From an uncultured Eubacteriales bacterium (lineage in GTDB: Bacteria > Bacillota > Clostridia > Christensenellales > CAG-138), in contig CADCJW010000002.1 of the NCBI GenBank assembly GCA_902801845.1, positions 1 through 64,000 of the forward strand: DNA of 64,000 nucleotides, written 5' to 3'. Position 1 is the first letter of the stretch. Every line of letters starts with the position of its first letter. The position numbers were made by a program, and so were the translations under genes. The notes beneath the pieces were generated by a model, which did not search any database, was not told the origin of the DNA, and was given only the letters and a program-made list of their open reading frames with translations. Below, in pieces: positions 1-7,908 of this stretch.

Positions 1-132
1 TCGAAAAGAAAAAAGCTCCGAGGTAAGAATGACGTGATTAACAAGTACTTTACGGTGAAAAAGAAACGTAACGTGATATACCGTCACGTGGGATGGTTTC
101 TCACAAAAGTGGAAAGAGAAAGGGAAGGGTAA
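1..132 (+). CDS. C-terminal tail of an unidentified protein (cut by window edge)
   Basis: An open frame runs from the first base to a TAA at 130-132 and encodes 43 residues rich in Lys and Arg. The start lies outside the window. No family is recognisable from this tail. It points toward the minus-strand operon that begins at 728, with a hairpin between the two. It could be chance coding, so confidence is low. Confidence 0.3.
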   Translation, partial: SKRKKLRGKNDVINKYFTVKKKRNVIYRHVGWFLTKVEREREG

Positions 133-141
133 TTTGTGCAT

Positions 142-184
142 AAAAAAGGAGCTCATGGACTACTTTATATCCACTAGCTCCTTT
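142..184 (-). terminator. Rho-independent terminator of the 728-342 operon end
   Basis: A 9-bp perfect stem (AAAGGAGCT at 145-153, AGCTCCTTT at 176-184) is followed on the minus strand by a run of six T. It lies about 160 bp past the stop at 342. The bases between it and the gene (185-341) show nothing I can name. On the plus strand the T-run is only the end of the stem, so minus-strand use is the better reading. Confidence 0.65.
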
Positions 185-341
185 ACCCTTTACCGTGTCT
201 ATTACAGACTTAACTGTTCAAGCCTTCTCATACAATACAACATTATATGAGATGGGATAAACCTTTTTCCGTACGTCGCCTTTGAAGCAAAACCATGGCC
301 AACGGCACTTATTTCGGTGGCCCTGTTTATAAGGAGAGCAA

Positions 342-728
342 TTATCTATTCACGATCCTTGTGATCTTTTCTACGACATCGTTCACATAGTCATCCCGGC
401 CCAGCTCGGTTTGCAGTCCGAAGCCGTTTTTAAGATCGGCTGTCCGCACGCTGAAGCCGCCGCTCTCGATCGTGCCCTCCTGAATGTTGGGTCTGACCGT
501 GATGACGTTGCCTTTCACAGTCACAAGTAGCTGGAGCTCCAATCTAGGCTCACGCTTGAAGGTGATCCTCTTGCCCAGGAAGCTGGACAGCTTGAACGGT
601 ACGGGAAACTCATCCTTATGCTGCTCAAGAAGCGCATACAGCTCCTCGATCGTCATGCTGCGGCCCATTTCTATCTTTCTGGGAACCGCGGAGTAAGCTG
701 CTTTTTTCAAATCGTCTTTAAAACCCAT
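342..728 (-). CDS. hypothetical protein, 128 aa
   Basis: I place the start at the ATG at 728 because AAAGGAG lies 7 bases before it; a TTG nine codons upstream has no ribosome site. The protein is soluble, with alternating short hydrophobic strands in the second half and no signal peptide or membrane segment. No family was recognised. It is the last gene of the minus-strand run that carries the phosphatase and RsbW-like ATPase, and it follows the lipoprotein gene by 39 bases, so co-transcription is likely. It ends before the terminator at 142-184. Confidence 0.6.
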   Translation of the reverse strand: MGFKDDLKKAAYSAVPRKIEMGRSMTIEELYALLEQHKDEFPVPFKLSSFLGKRITFKREPRLELQLLVTVKGNVITVRPNIQEGTIESGGFSVRTADLKNGFGLQTELGRDDYVNDVVEKITRIVNR

Positions 729-767
729 TTCTGTTTCTCCTTTTGTTCTATTCAAGTATTTTCTAAG

Positions 768-2354
768 TTATTCATCGACATAGCCAAGCTCGATATACAG
801 TTGATAATACTCGTCATACAGGCCGCAGCAAGCATCCATTCCCATGTTAGTGCCGAAAGCCTTCTGAATGACAAGTGCCCAGCTGCCGTATTTCTCATAC
901 AATTCATCCGGAGTAGGGCCATCCTCGTGTCCGTATGTATCCAGGTTGCTCTGTTTCAGCTTTTCGAGCCCCTCCGGATCATCCTTATACGCCTCCAGAC
1001 GCAGGCGGTTTCTTTCGGTGGAAACGGCTCTTGCCATTTCTTCAATTGACGCGCCTTCCGCACGCATTTCGTAAAGGATGTCCATCATGGTGCTCATAGA
1101 CTCGTGATACGCTCTGCGCTCTTCCTGTGCTTCGGCAACAAACTCAGGATCAGTCCAGTCATATTCAGCGTAAACCCCGAGGCGTGTCGATTCGGGATTT
1201 GGGGAGAAACCGTAAACCGCGTCAGCATTTTCGACGATATCCTTCATCGCTTCCGGGTTTTCTCTCGGATCATGCTCATATGAGAAGAGGTCTTGCTGCA
1301 TTCCGACCCACTCAAACACCATGTCCTCACCGCCTTCGGGCAAATCCCGATGCCAGGTAAAAGACCCATCGTCGTTAAAGGTGATCACGCCGGGGATGTC
1401 TTCATATTCGCTGTCGTCGCTTACCACTTCGCCGCTGTTATCGTAGACAAAGTTCGTTTTCGAGCAGCCGTCGTAGGTAATGCTGCGGGTATCCGTATCC
1501 AGTCGCCCGGAGATAACCCAGTTGGTCATTTCCGAAGCGCTGCTTGCCCATTCGATGGAGATCCATGCCTCGTCATAGCCAGAGCACTCGACGTTTGCCC
1601 GTGCCCTGTCGCACTGATAGACGCCGGTGAAGTTCATGACCGGGTTCTGCCAGTCGGGGTCTTCCTCAAATACGGCGATATACTCCGCGCTCTCATCCAG
1701 CAGCAGGGTGATCTGCGGCTCTTTGGAAAAGTCCTCGCCGTTCTTTGTCCACTTGACGAACAGATTGCCCGCCTGGGGCTGGGCGATAAAGGTGTGCGTG
1801 GCAGGCTCGGCCAGGCCGATGTAGGCGGATTGGGACGGATACTCCGGGTCGAGCTCCGGCGCTTGATCCCCTTCGGCATAGGCGATATTGCCCCAGCCTT
1901 CGGTGTTGATCGTAACGACGATCGACGCCTCCTCTATCTGCATCGGGGTGAAGTGATAGCTCTCGCCGCCGTCGATGGTGAGCAGCAGGCCGTCCTCGCC
2001 CTCCTCGGACACGGTGACGATCAGCGGCTCGGCGCTCTCATCCCAGCCATTCAGGTCGCCGTGCAAGGTGCAGCCCTCCTGCGGGAGCACGCAGCCTCCC
2101 GCAAGCTCTCCGGCCATGACGCCGACATACCATCCCGGTTCGTCGACCTCCTCCATCCACATGACCGTCAGCATATTTTCATTTTCGTCCGTGAAATAGC
2201 CCTGACGGGTCCACTCGGCGGCAGCCTGTTCCGCCTGCGCCGGAGCTTCTGAAGCCTGCGTCGTGGTTTCGTTGGCGCCGGCCTGCTTTGCTCCGCAGGC
2301 TGCCAAGGTGAACACGATGCACATTGCCATAAGGATACATACGATTCTTTTCAT
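768..2354 (-). CDS. large secreted lipoprotein of unknown function
   Basis: The 528-residue product starts with a lipoprotein signal peptide: a Lys/Arg n-region, a hydrophobic core and the lipobox LAAC with Cys at residue 20. It should be anchored to the outer face of the membrane. A Thr/Glu/Ala-rich linker follows. Around residues 150-235 an immunoglobulin-like stretch ending in FVKWTKNG and an AVFEED-like strand resembles the InlB B-repeat/Listeria-Bacteroides repeat fold. The C-terminal third is acidic and helical. AGAGG precedes the ATG. The gene lies just downstream of the RsbW-like gene, so it may be co-regulated with the switch module; its own role is unknown. Confidence 0.7.
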   Translation of the reverse strand: MKRIVCILMAMCIVFTLAACGAKQAGANETTTQASEAPAQAEQAAAEWTRQGYFTDENENMLTVMWMEEVDEPGWYVGVMAGELAGGCVLPQEGCTLHGDLNGWDESAEPLIVTVSEEGEDGLLLTIDGGESYHFTPMQIEEASIVVTINTEGWGNIAYAEGDQAPELDPEYPSQSAYIGLAEPATHTFIAQPQAGNLFVKWTKNGEDFSKEPQITLLLDESAEYIAVFEEDPDWQNPVMNFTGVYQCDRARANVECSGYDEAWISIEWASSASEMTNWVISGRLDTDTRSITYDGCSKTNFVYDNSGEVVSDDSEYEDIPGVITFNDDGSFTWHRDLPEGGEDMVFEWVGMQQDLFSYEHDPRENPEAMKDIVENADAVYGFSPNPESTRLGVYAEYDWTDPEFVAEAQEERRAYHESMSTMMDILYEMRAEGASIEEMARAVSTERNRLRLEAYKDDPEGLEKLKQSNLDTYGHEDGPTPDELYEKYGSWALVIQKAFGTNMGMDACCGLYDEYYQLYIELGYVDE

Positions 2355-2399
2355 TTTTCCTCTTTCCTTTCCCTTTGTTTTGCCTTTTTCAACACTTTT

Positions 2400-2819
2400 T
2401 CAGAGGTTCTTTTTCAGTGTCAGGACATTTTTGCCGTCCTTATAGGTATAGGTTACGTTGTCCATGAATTTCCTGGTCATAAAGATTCCGAGGCCGCCGA
2501 TTTCACGTTCCTCTGCTGGAAGTGTCACATTCGGATCGGCCTTTTTCAACGGATCAAAGGGAACACCACTATCTGAAAAAGTGATTGTTGCCGCAGCCGG
2601 ATCGTCAGATATTTCTATACGCACCGTAACTGCGCCAGTTCCCGGAGCATAGGCATAGCTTGCGATGTTCACAAAGACTTCTTCTGCCGCCACAGCGATC
2701 TGCATCTGCTTTTTCAGCGGGCAGTCCACTTCGCCCAGCGCCTGTTCCAGGAAGGAGAGCACTTCCTGCAGCTTTTCAATCTGCGCAGGGACCACAAGCT
2801 CCTTGTATGAACCTCTCAT
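2400..2819 (-). CDS. RsbW-like ATP-binding protein (anti-sigma factor type HATPase)
   Basis: The 139-residue product matches the HATPase_c_2 family of serine kinases that bind sigma factors or STAS proteins. The N-box is AAEEVFVNIASYAY, with the Asn that coordinates magnesium present. The G1 box is FSDSGVPFDP and the G2 loop GLGIFMTRKFMD. Its start overlaps the stop of the PP2C phosphatase gene by four bases (ATGA), so the two are translated together. The pairing is that of RsbW with RsbU: the kinase would phosphorylate a STAS partner and the phosphatase would reverse it. No cognate sigma factor lies beside it. Confidence 0.85.
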   Translation of the reverse strand: MRGSYKELVVPAQIEKLQEVLSFLEQALGEVDCPLKKQMQIAVAAEEVFVNIASYAYAPGTGAVTVRIEISDDPAAATITFSDSGVPFDPLKKADPNVTLPAEEREIGGLGIFMTRKFMDNVTYTYKDGKNVLTLKKNL

Positions 2820-4594
2820 GAGTGAACCCCCTTATACTCCACGCAGAGCATCGTCAGATCATCGAACTGCTCCGCGTCTTTAACAAAGCCGTCTACAGCT
2901 TTGCGGACATTTTTTAGGATCATTTCCGGCGCCGCGTCAGGAGCTTCATTCAGCGCATCCAGCATCCGGTCTGTACCGAACATTTCACGCTGTGCATTCG
3001 TCGCCTCCGGAACACCGTCCGTATAGAGAAACAGCCTGGAACCGGGCGTCAGCGTCAGCTCATACTCCTTATACCGCATGCCGTCCATGCCGCCGATGAC
3101 AAAGCCGTGTTTGTCCTTCACCAGTTCGAACTGCCCGCCCGCCTGCATGAGCACCGGGTACTCGTGTCCGGCGTTGGCCGCTGTAATCTTTCCAGTCTCG
3201 GTATCCAGCACGCCGAACCAAACGGTGACGAACATCTCCTCGCGGTTATTGGCGCAGATCTGATCGTTGACCGCCTGCAGTACCTGGGCAGGGCTGCGGC
3301 CGGTCATGGCATAGTTCTGTACCAGGATCTTGGAGATCATCATAAAGAGCGCTGCGGGCACACCCTTGCCGGAGACGTCTGCCATAACGATACCGAGATG
3401 CGTTTCATCAATCAGGAAGAAATCATAGAAGTCGCCGCCAACTTCCTTGGCAGGATCCATGCTCGCGTAAATGTCGAAATCCGGGCGATCCGGGAAAGCC
3501 GGGAAAATATTCGGCAGCATATCCGCCTGGATCCGGGTCGCCAGCGCCAGCTCCGTGCCGATGCGCTCCTTCTCCGCTGTGATCGTCTCGATTCGCTTCA
3601 GATAATCGTCGATCTCCTTTGCAAGATCGCAAACATCCTCCGACAGTTGGCCGATTTCGTTTGGCGGCCGGATCCCGGCCAGGTTCTCCGCAATGGCGGC
3701 ACTGTCTTTTTCATCCCGATACAGACGGATATTGTGCTGCACCTTTTTCAGCGGACGCAGTACAAACACGTAGATCAGCGCAAGGCAGATCATGGAGAGC
3801 CCGATCTGGTTGAGGATGGCAAAGAGCGCCCCTGTCCGCGTCTGCGTCTCAATATCCGTGCGCAGGGCAGAAAGGCTGTAGGTCATGCCGATCAGCACCG
3901 CATGCCCGTCCACATCGCACAAATAGGCATAGTAATCCAGGTAGTCGCCCGCGTCCACTAGATGGTTCGCATCTTCCCGGGCGCTGCGCATAGCTTCCTG
4001 CTGGCTTTCTCCGACGGAGACGACATTTCCCAGCGGATAGACCTCCTCATAGTTCGTTCCGCGCACGGCGCCGGGATCCGCACCGCTGAACAGGAAAAAC
4101 TGTGTATCGTACGGTTCCTCCGTCGCTACGCAGAACAGATAGTCGATCCCGTGGGCCTGCTTGATCTGATCCACGCGCGTGATGAGCCAGGAATACACGA
4201 TCTCCGCGTAGAGTCTTTGATCCTCCTCCGACAGCGCAGCTAGCTGTGCCGCGTCGGCATAGCGGAGCTGGAGCTCCGGATGACGCTCCGCGAGCAGCCG
4301 GCATTTTTCCGCGGTTTCGCTCTCCGCGCTGAACACCGTGTCGTATTCGATGTCCATCTCGCCGGCGTTTTCATACCAGTATTGCAGCAGCCACTGGTAC
4401 GCGGGGTATTCCATGACCGAGCGCTTCACCTCGTCGGCAATCTCCTCCGCATAAATCTTAGTCTGCTTTTCCACATTATCCCCGGAGAGCTTCTGCTCGC
4501 AGAAATAGGTGAGCAGTCCAGTGGTCAGGACGCCGAGCGCAAACAAAATCGCGACCTGTAGGATGATGCCGCCTCTTCGCTTTTCTTTGTTCAT
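2816..4594 (-). CDS. membrane-bound SpoIIE/RsbU-type PP2C serine phosphatase
   Basis: The 592-residue protein has a membrane segment at about 10-30, an extracytoplasmic sensor region to about 254, a second membrane segment at 255-279, a HAMP-like linker at 280-335 and a PP2C/SpoIIE catalytic domain from about 365. Catalytic metal-binding motifs are visible: VGGDFYD (385-391), ADVSGKG (405-411), NAGHEYP, YTDGVPEA and FDDLTML near the end. By family it dephosphorylates a phospho-STAS protein in response to an external signal. It overlaps the RsbW-like gene downstream. GAGGG precedes the start, and a 159-bp gap with no recognised gene separates it from preA. Confidence 0.88.
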   Translation of the reverse strand: MNKEKRRGGIILQVAILFALGVLTTGLLTYFCEQKLSGDNVEKQTKIYAEEIADEVKRSVMEYPAYQWLLQYWYENAGEMDIEYDTVFSAESETAEKCRLLAERHPELQLRYADAAQLAALSEEDQRLYAEIVYSWLITRVDQIKQAHGIDYLFCVATEEPYDTQFFLFSGADPGAVRGTNYEEVYPLGNVVSVGESQQEAMRSAREDANHLVDAGDYLDYYAYLCDVDGHAVLIGMTYSLSALRTDIETQTRTGALFAILNQIGLSMICLALIYVFVLRPLKKVQHNIRLYRDEKDSAAIAENLAGIRPPNEIGQLSEDVCDLAKEIDDYLKRIETITAEKERIGTELALATRIQADMLPNIFPAFPDRPDFDIYASMDPAKEVGGDFYDFFLIDETHLGIVMADVSGKGVPAALFMMISKILVQNYAMTGRSPAQVLQAVNDQICANNREEMFVTVWFGVLDTETGKITAANAGHEYPVLMQAGGQFELVKDKHGFVIGGMDGMRYKEYELTLTPGSRLFLYTDGVPEATNAQREMFGTDRMLDALNEAPDAAPEMILKNVRKAVDGFVKDAEQFDDLTMLCVEYKGVHS

Positions 4595-4753
4595 ATGATT
4601 CCCTCAGTCGATCGTCAGAAACGCCCGTGAACCGGAAGCCCCACGACGGCTTTCTTCCCATAGATTATCTTCCCTCGCCCGGCTCGTTCCTGACCTTCCG
4701 GGCAGAGCCGCACACAGTCCTTCGAGCATGATCCCTCTGATGATTTTCGCGCC

Positions 4754-6265
4754 TTAAGCTCCCTTGTCAGATCGGTTCCTGATTCGTTTCCGGCTGGAAG
4801 AGATCGCTTTCTCCGGGCAGACCAGCACACACAGATGGCAGCCTACGCATTTTCGTCCGTCGAGCACAGGTCTGCGATCGTCTGACAAGCGGATCGCCTG
4901 ATGTCCCCCGTCGGCACAGGAGATCACACAGCGGCCGCATCCGATGCACTTCTCCCGATGAAACTTCGGGAAAACAACGGTGTCGCGTTCCAGAACATCG
5001 GTCGAATCACTGACAGCATCCAGCGCAAGCCCCACCGCCTCGCCGACCTGGGCAAAGCCCTTCTCCGACAGGTAATAGTTGAGCCCCGCCTTGAGATCGT
5101 CGATGATGCGGTAGCCGTATTGCATCACCGCCGTGGTGACCTGAACGCTGCCCGCACCGAGCAGGATAAACTCCAGCGCGTCTGACCAGGTTTCCACGCC
5201 GCCCATGGCGCTCAGATGCATGCCCTGCAGGGCCGGATTCTGAGCCAATTCCGCGATAAAGCGAAGGGCAATGGGCTTGACGGCGTTGCCGCTGTAGCCT
5301 CCCACGGCGGATTTCCCGTGAACCGCAGGCGAGGAGACATAGGTATGGGGATTCACGCCGATAATGCTCTTGATCGTGTTGATGGCGGCAAGTCCATCCG
5401 CGCCGCCGCGCCTGGCTGCCTCAGCCGCGGGGCTCATCACGGCCACATTCGGCGTGAGCTTTGCCAGGATCGGGAGCTTCGTTCCGCGTCTTGCCGCGGC
5501 GGTAAAGCGCTCGACCAGCTCCGGCACTTGGCCGATATCCGAGCCCAGGCCGCCGTCCGCCATGTTGGGGCAGGAGAAGTTCAGTTCAATGGCGTCTGCG
5601 CCGTTTTCCTCGCAGAGCCGGGAGAGCTCCTCCCACTCCGCGTCGTTCTGGCCCATGATGGAGGCCAGAATGAATTTGTTGGGATAGTTCTCTTTCAGGC
5701 GGCGGAAGATCTCCATATTCTCCGCCACACTGTGATCGGAGAGCTGTTCGATGTTCTTAAAGCCGATGATGCTGCCATTGTCCCCCGTGATGGCCGAAAA
5801 GCGCGGAGAAGCCTCGTGGATCGGGAAGGAGCAGATCGTCTTGAACGCAGCCCCCGCCCAGCCCGCTTCAAAGGCTCTGGCGCACATATCATAGGTGCTG
5901 GCCACCACCGAGGAGGACAGCAGAAAGGGATTTTCCAGCGGGACGCCGCACAGCTCTGTCCGCAGGCGGTCTTCGTCCTCCGGCACGCCGATCTCCAGCT
6001 GCGGCTTTACCTCCGCGTGAAGGCGTGTCAGCAGCCTGCGGATCGGAACCTGGTGCGCGCGAACGCAGGCATCCTCGCAGGGCGCCGGGCAAGCGGCGCA
6101 GGGGCTATGCTCCGGGAAGCCTGCTGCCGCCGTTTTTTCATCGTCAAACCAGAGGCAGCACAGGATTCGGGCCGGGTCGAGCGCTTCACAGGCCGCTGTA
6201 CAGGGCGCATCCTTACACAGGGCGCAGCGGAGCAGCTCCGAACGGGTTATGTGTCTTTCAAACAT
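4754..6265 (-). CDS. preA: PreA-type dihydropyrimidine dehydrogenase subunit with an added N-terminal Fe-S domain
   Basis: Residues from about 90 to 400 match the FMN-binding dihydroorotate/dihydropyrimidine dehydrogenase barrel of PreA, with NFSCPN, GSDIGQVPELV and LPILAKLTPN. The C-terminus carries two 4Fe-4S motifs, CIGCGRCVISC and CVGCHLCVLVC. The first 80 residues hold a Cys-rich segment (CKDAPCTAAC, then CAACPAPCEDAC) like the N-terminal Fer4_20 domain normally found on the partner PreT, whose flavin/NADPH part is absent here. The ATG at 6265 has AAGGGG eight bases upstream, so I prefer it over the GTG at 6274. The gene lies just after the STAS pseudogene. Confidence 0.82.
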   Translation of the reverse strand: MFERHITRSELLRCALCKDAPCTAACEALDPARILCCLWFDDEKTAAAGFPEHSPCAACPAPCEDACVRAHQVPIRRLLTRLHAEVKPQLEIGVPEDEDRLRTELCGVPLENPFLLSSSVVASTYDMCARAFEAGWAGAAFKTICSFPIHEASPRFSAITGDNGSIIGFKNIEQLSDHSVAENMEIFRRLKENYPNKFILASIMGQNDAEWEELSRLCEENGADAIELNFSCPNMADGGLGSDIGQVPELVERFTAAARRGTKLPILAKLTPNVAVMSPAAEAARRGGADGLAAINTIKSIIGVNPHTYVSSPAVHGKSAVGGYSGNAVKPIALRFIAELAQNPALQGMHLSAMGGVETWSDALEFILLGAGSVQVTTAVMQYGYRIIDDLKAGLNYYLSEKGFAQVGEAVGLALDAVSDSTDVLERDTVVFPKFHREKCIGCGRCVISCADGGHQAIRLSDDRRPVLDGRKCVGCHLCVLVCPEKAISSSRKRIRNRSDKGA

Positions 6266-6270
6266 CTGGT

Positions 6271-6639
6271 TCACCCCTTATCTATTGCGCATTCCGGGGC
6301 AACACGCCTCGTGCGCGATCTTATTGAACAACTCCTCCCTTTTTCGATCGTCAGAATATCCGAGAAGCCGGTGACTTCAAAAATATCCAGAATCGTCTCG
6401 TTCACATGGAGAACCTTCATTTCTCCCTGCCTGTTCATGACCTTCTGGGCGGAGAGCAGCACCCGCAGCCCGGCGGAGGAGATATATTCCAGTGCCGCCA
6501 TGTCGATGGTCAGGGCGGTCACGCCGTCCAGAGACGCTTTCAGTTCCTATTCCAGCTCCGGCGCCGTGGTGGTGTCCAATCGCCCAGCCAAGGCGACGGT
6601 CAGTTCGGATGCGTTGGTTGTTTTCTCAATGTTCAGCAT
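6271..6639 (-). pseudogene. STAS anti-sigma factor antagonist interrupted by an in-frame TAG
   Basis: An ATG at 6639 behind GGAGGAAAG begins a reading frame nearly identical in plan to the intact STAS gene at 12098. Codon 31 is TAG (6547-6549) exactly where the other copy has AAG (Lys). Past the stop the frame continues with the STAS core, including the phospho-acceptor region EYISSAGLRVL and FEVTGFSDIL. A GTG at 6522 could restart an 83-residue fragment. The C-terminus runs 24 residues beyond the other copy and ends next to the preA start. It is probably a decayed duplicate; readthrough or an assembly error remain possible. Confidence 0.75.
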
Positions 6640-6746
6640 GTTCTTTCCTCCTGTTTCGTTAGTTTTGGATTTCTTTGTTCTAATTCATTTATATGAGCGT
6701 TTTGGTGTTCATTCGGTTTATGTAAGCTTCCTTTTACTCGGCCTAT

Positions 6747-6775
6747 ATTATACACCAAGTTGACCCATCTGTAAT
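6747..6775 (-). promoter_or_regulatory. sigma-A promoter for the STAS-preA-phosphatase unit
   Basis: On the minus strand ATTACA (6775-6770) and a perfect TATAAT (6752-6747) are 17 bases apart, about 108 bp before the STAS start at 6639. It lies after the stop of the ABC ATPase gene (6811), so the downstream genes can form a separate transcription unit. Confidence 0.6.
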
Positions 6776-6810
6776 GAGCTGTTCCTGTTATTTCGTCAAA
6801 GTTTATCCTC

Positions 6811-7908
6811 TCATGCTTTTTCCCGAATCAGAACGCGAACGACGTTGCCGGCTTCTCTCTCGGGGTCAAAGGAAAAGGCCAGATCATCAACGGCCCGTTT
6901 CAGGACCATGTAGGATAGTTCGTTATCCCCCTCCGCCGGGTCGAAACGCTCCCCGCCGTAGGCAACGGTCACCGTTACCTGCTCCTCCGTGGGGGCATAT
7001 TCCAGCGTCACATGGATGGGTGTTCTCCCCAGCAGCGGCAGCAGCATTTGCTGCCCCAGTTCCTCGAAAGCAAGACGAATGCGATACTTCGTGCGAGGAG
7101 GAATATCGTTCTGCATACAATAGCGGTCGATCTCCGCTCCGGCACCGATAAAGTCGTAGTCGCGGCTTTCGACGTTGAGTTCCAGAACCTTTAGCTTCTT
7201 GATAAAGCGCCGTGTCAGCTCCTTTTTAGGATGATCGAAGATCTGCTCCGGCGTGCCGTCCTCATAAATGCCGCCCTCGTCCATATAGAACACCCTGTTG
7301 CAGATGGCGCGGGCAAAGTTCATTTCGTGGGTAACGATCATCATGGTCTTGCCGCTTTGCGCAAGATCACGGATGACCGCCTGCACTTCGCCTACCATGG
7401 TGGGGTCGAGGGCGCTGGTCGGCTCATCCAGCAATACCACATCCGGATCCATGGCCAGCGTCCGCGCGATGGCCACGCGCTGCTTTTGCCCGCCGGAGAG
7501 CTGCTCGGGATACTGGAATTCCCGCCCGGCGAGGCCGACACGCCGTAACAGCGCCATGCCGGTATCATAGGCCTCTTGCTTTGACTTTTTCAGAATGTCC
7601 ATGGGTGCGAGCATCAGATTCTCAATGACCGTCAAATGCCCAAACAGGTTGAAGGACTGGAAGACCATGCCCATCCTGCGCCTCGCCAGCGTCAGATCAT
7701 ATTTCGGCGCTGTGATATCCACACCGTCGAGCAGGATCTGCCCACCGGTGGGCCGCTCCAGCATGTTGATGCAGCGGATCAGCGTGGATTTTCCTGTGCC
7801 GGAGGGCCCGATCACGGAAATCACATCCCCATCGTTTATAACAGCGTTCACGTCCTTCAGAGGCGTGGCGTTTTCGTATTGCTTTCTCAGATGTTTGAGC
7901 TCAATCAT
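6811..7908 (-). CDS. polar amino-acid ABC transporter ATPase fused to a degenerate RsbW-like domain
   Basis: Residues 1-240 are a complete GlnQ/HisP-class ATPase: Walker [10 protein letters not shown] (34-42), signature LSGGQKQR, Walker [10 protein letters not shown] and the switch His in IVTHEMN. Normal family length is about 240; here about 125 extra residues follow. That tail has the layout of an HATPase_c_2/RsbW domain ([18 protein letters not shown]; a C-terminal strand VVRVLIRE), but the N-box Asn is Gln and the G1 Asp is missing. The gene overlaps the permease fusion by 8 bases. I infer that transport is linked to the partner-switching proteins around it. Confidence 0.85.
   Translation of the reverse strand: MIELKHLRKQYENATPLKDVNAVINDGDVISVIGPSGTGKSTLIRCINMLERPTGGQILLDGVDITAPKYDLTLARRRMGMVFQSFNLFGHLTVIENLMLAPMDILKKSKQEAYDTGMALLRRVGLAGREFQYPEQLSGGQKQRVAIARTLAMDPDVVLLDEPTSALDPTMVGEVQAVIRDLAQSGKTMMIVTHEMNFARAICNRVFYMDEGGIYEDGTPEQIFDHPKKELTRRFIKKLKVLELNVESRDYDFIGAGAEIDRYCMQNDIPPRTKYRIRLAFEELGQQMLLPLLGRTPIHVTLEYAPTEEQVTVTVAYGGERFDPAEGDNELSYMVLKRAVDDLAFSFDPEREAGNVVRVLIREKA

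Noticed and set aside
6547..6549. TAG as a pyrrolysine codon in the STAS gene
   Set aside because: The paralogue has Lys here, the protein family has no pyrrolysine members, and no pyl genes are seen in the window.
5216..6763. 515-residue plus-strand frame opposite preA and the STAS copy
   Set aside because: It is antisense to the PreA catalytic domain and has no known domain.
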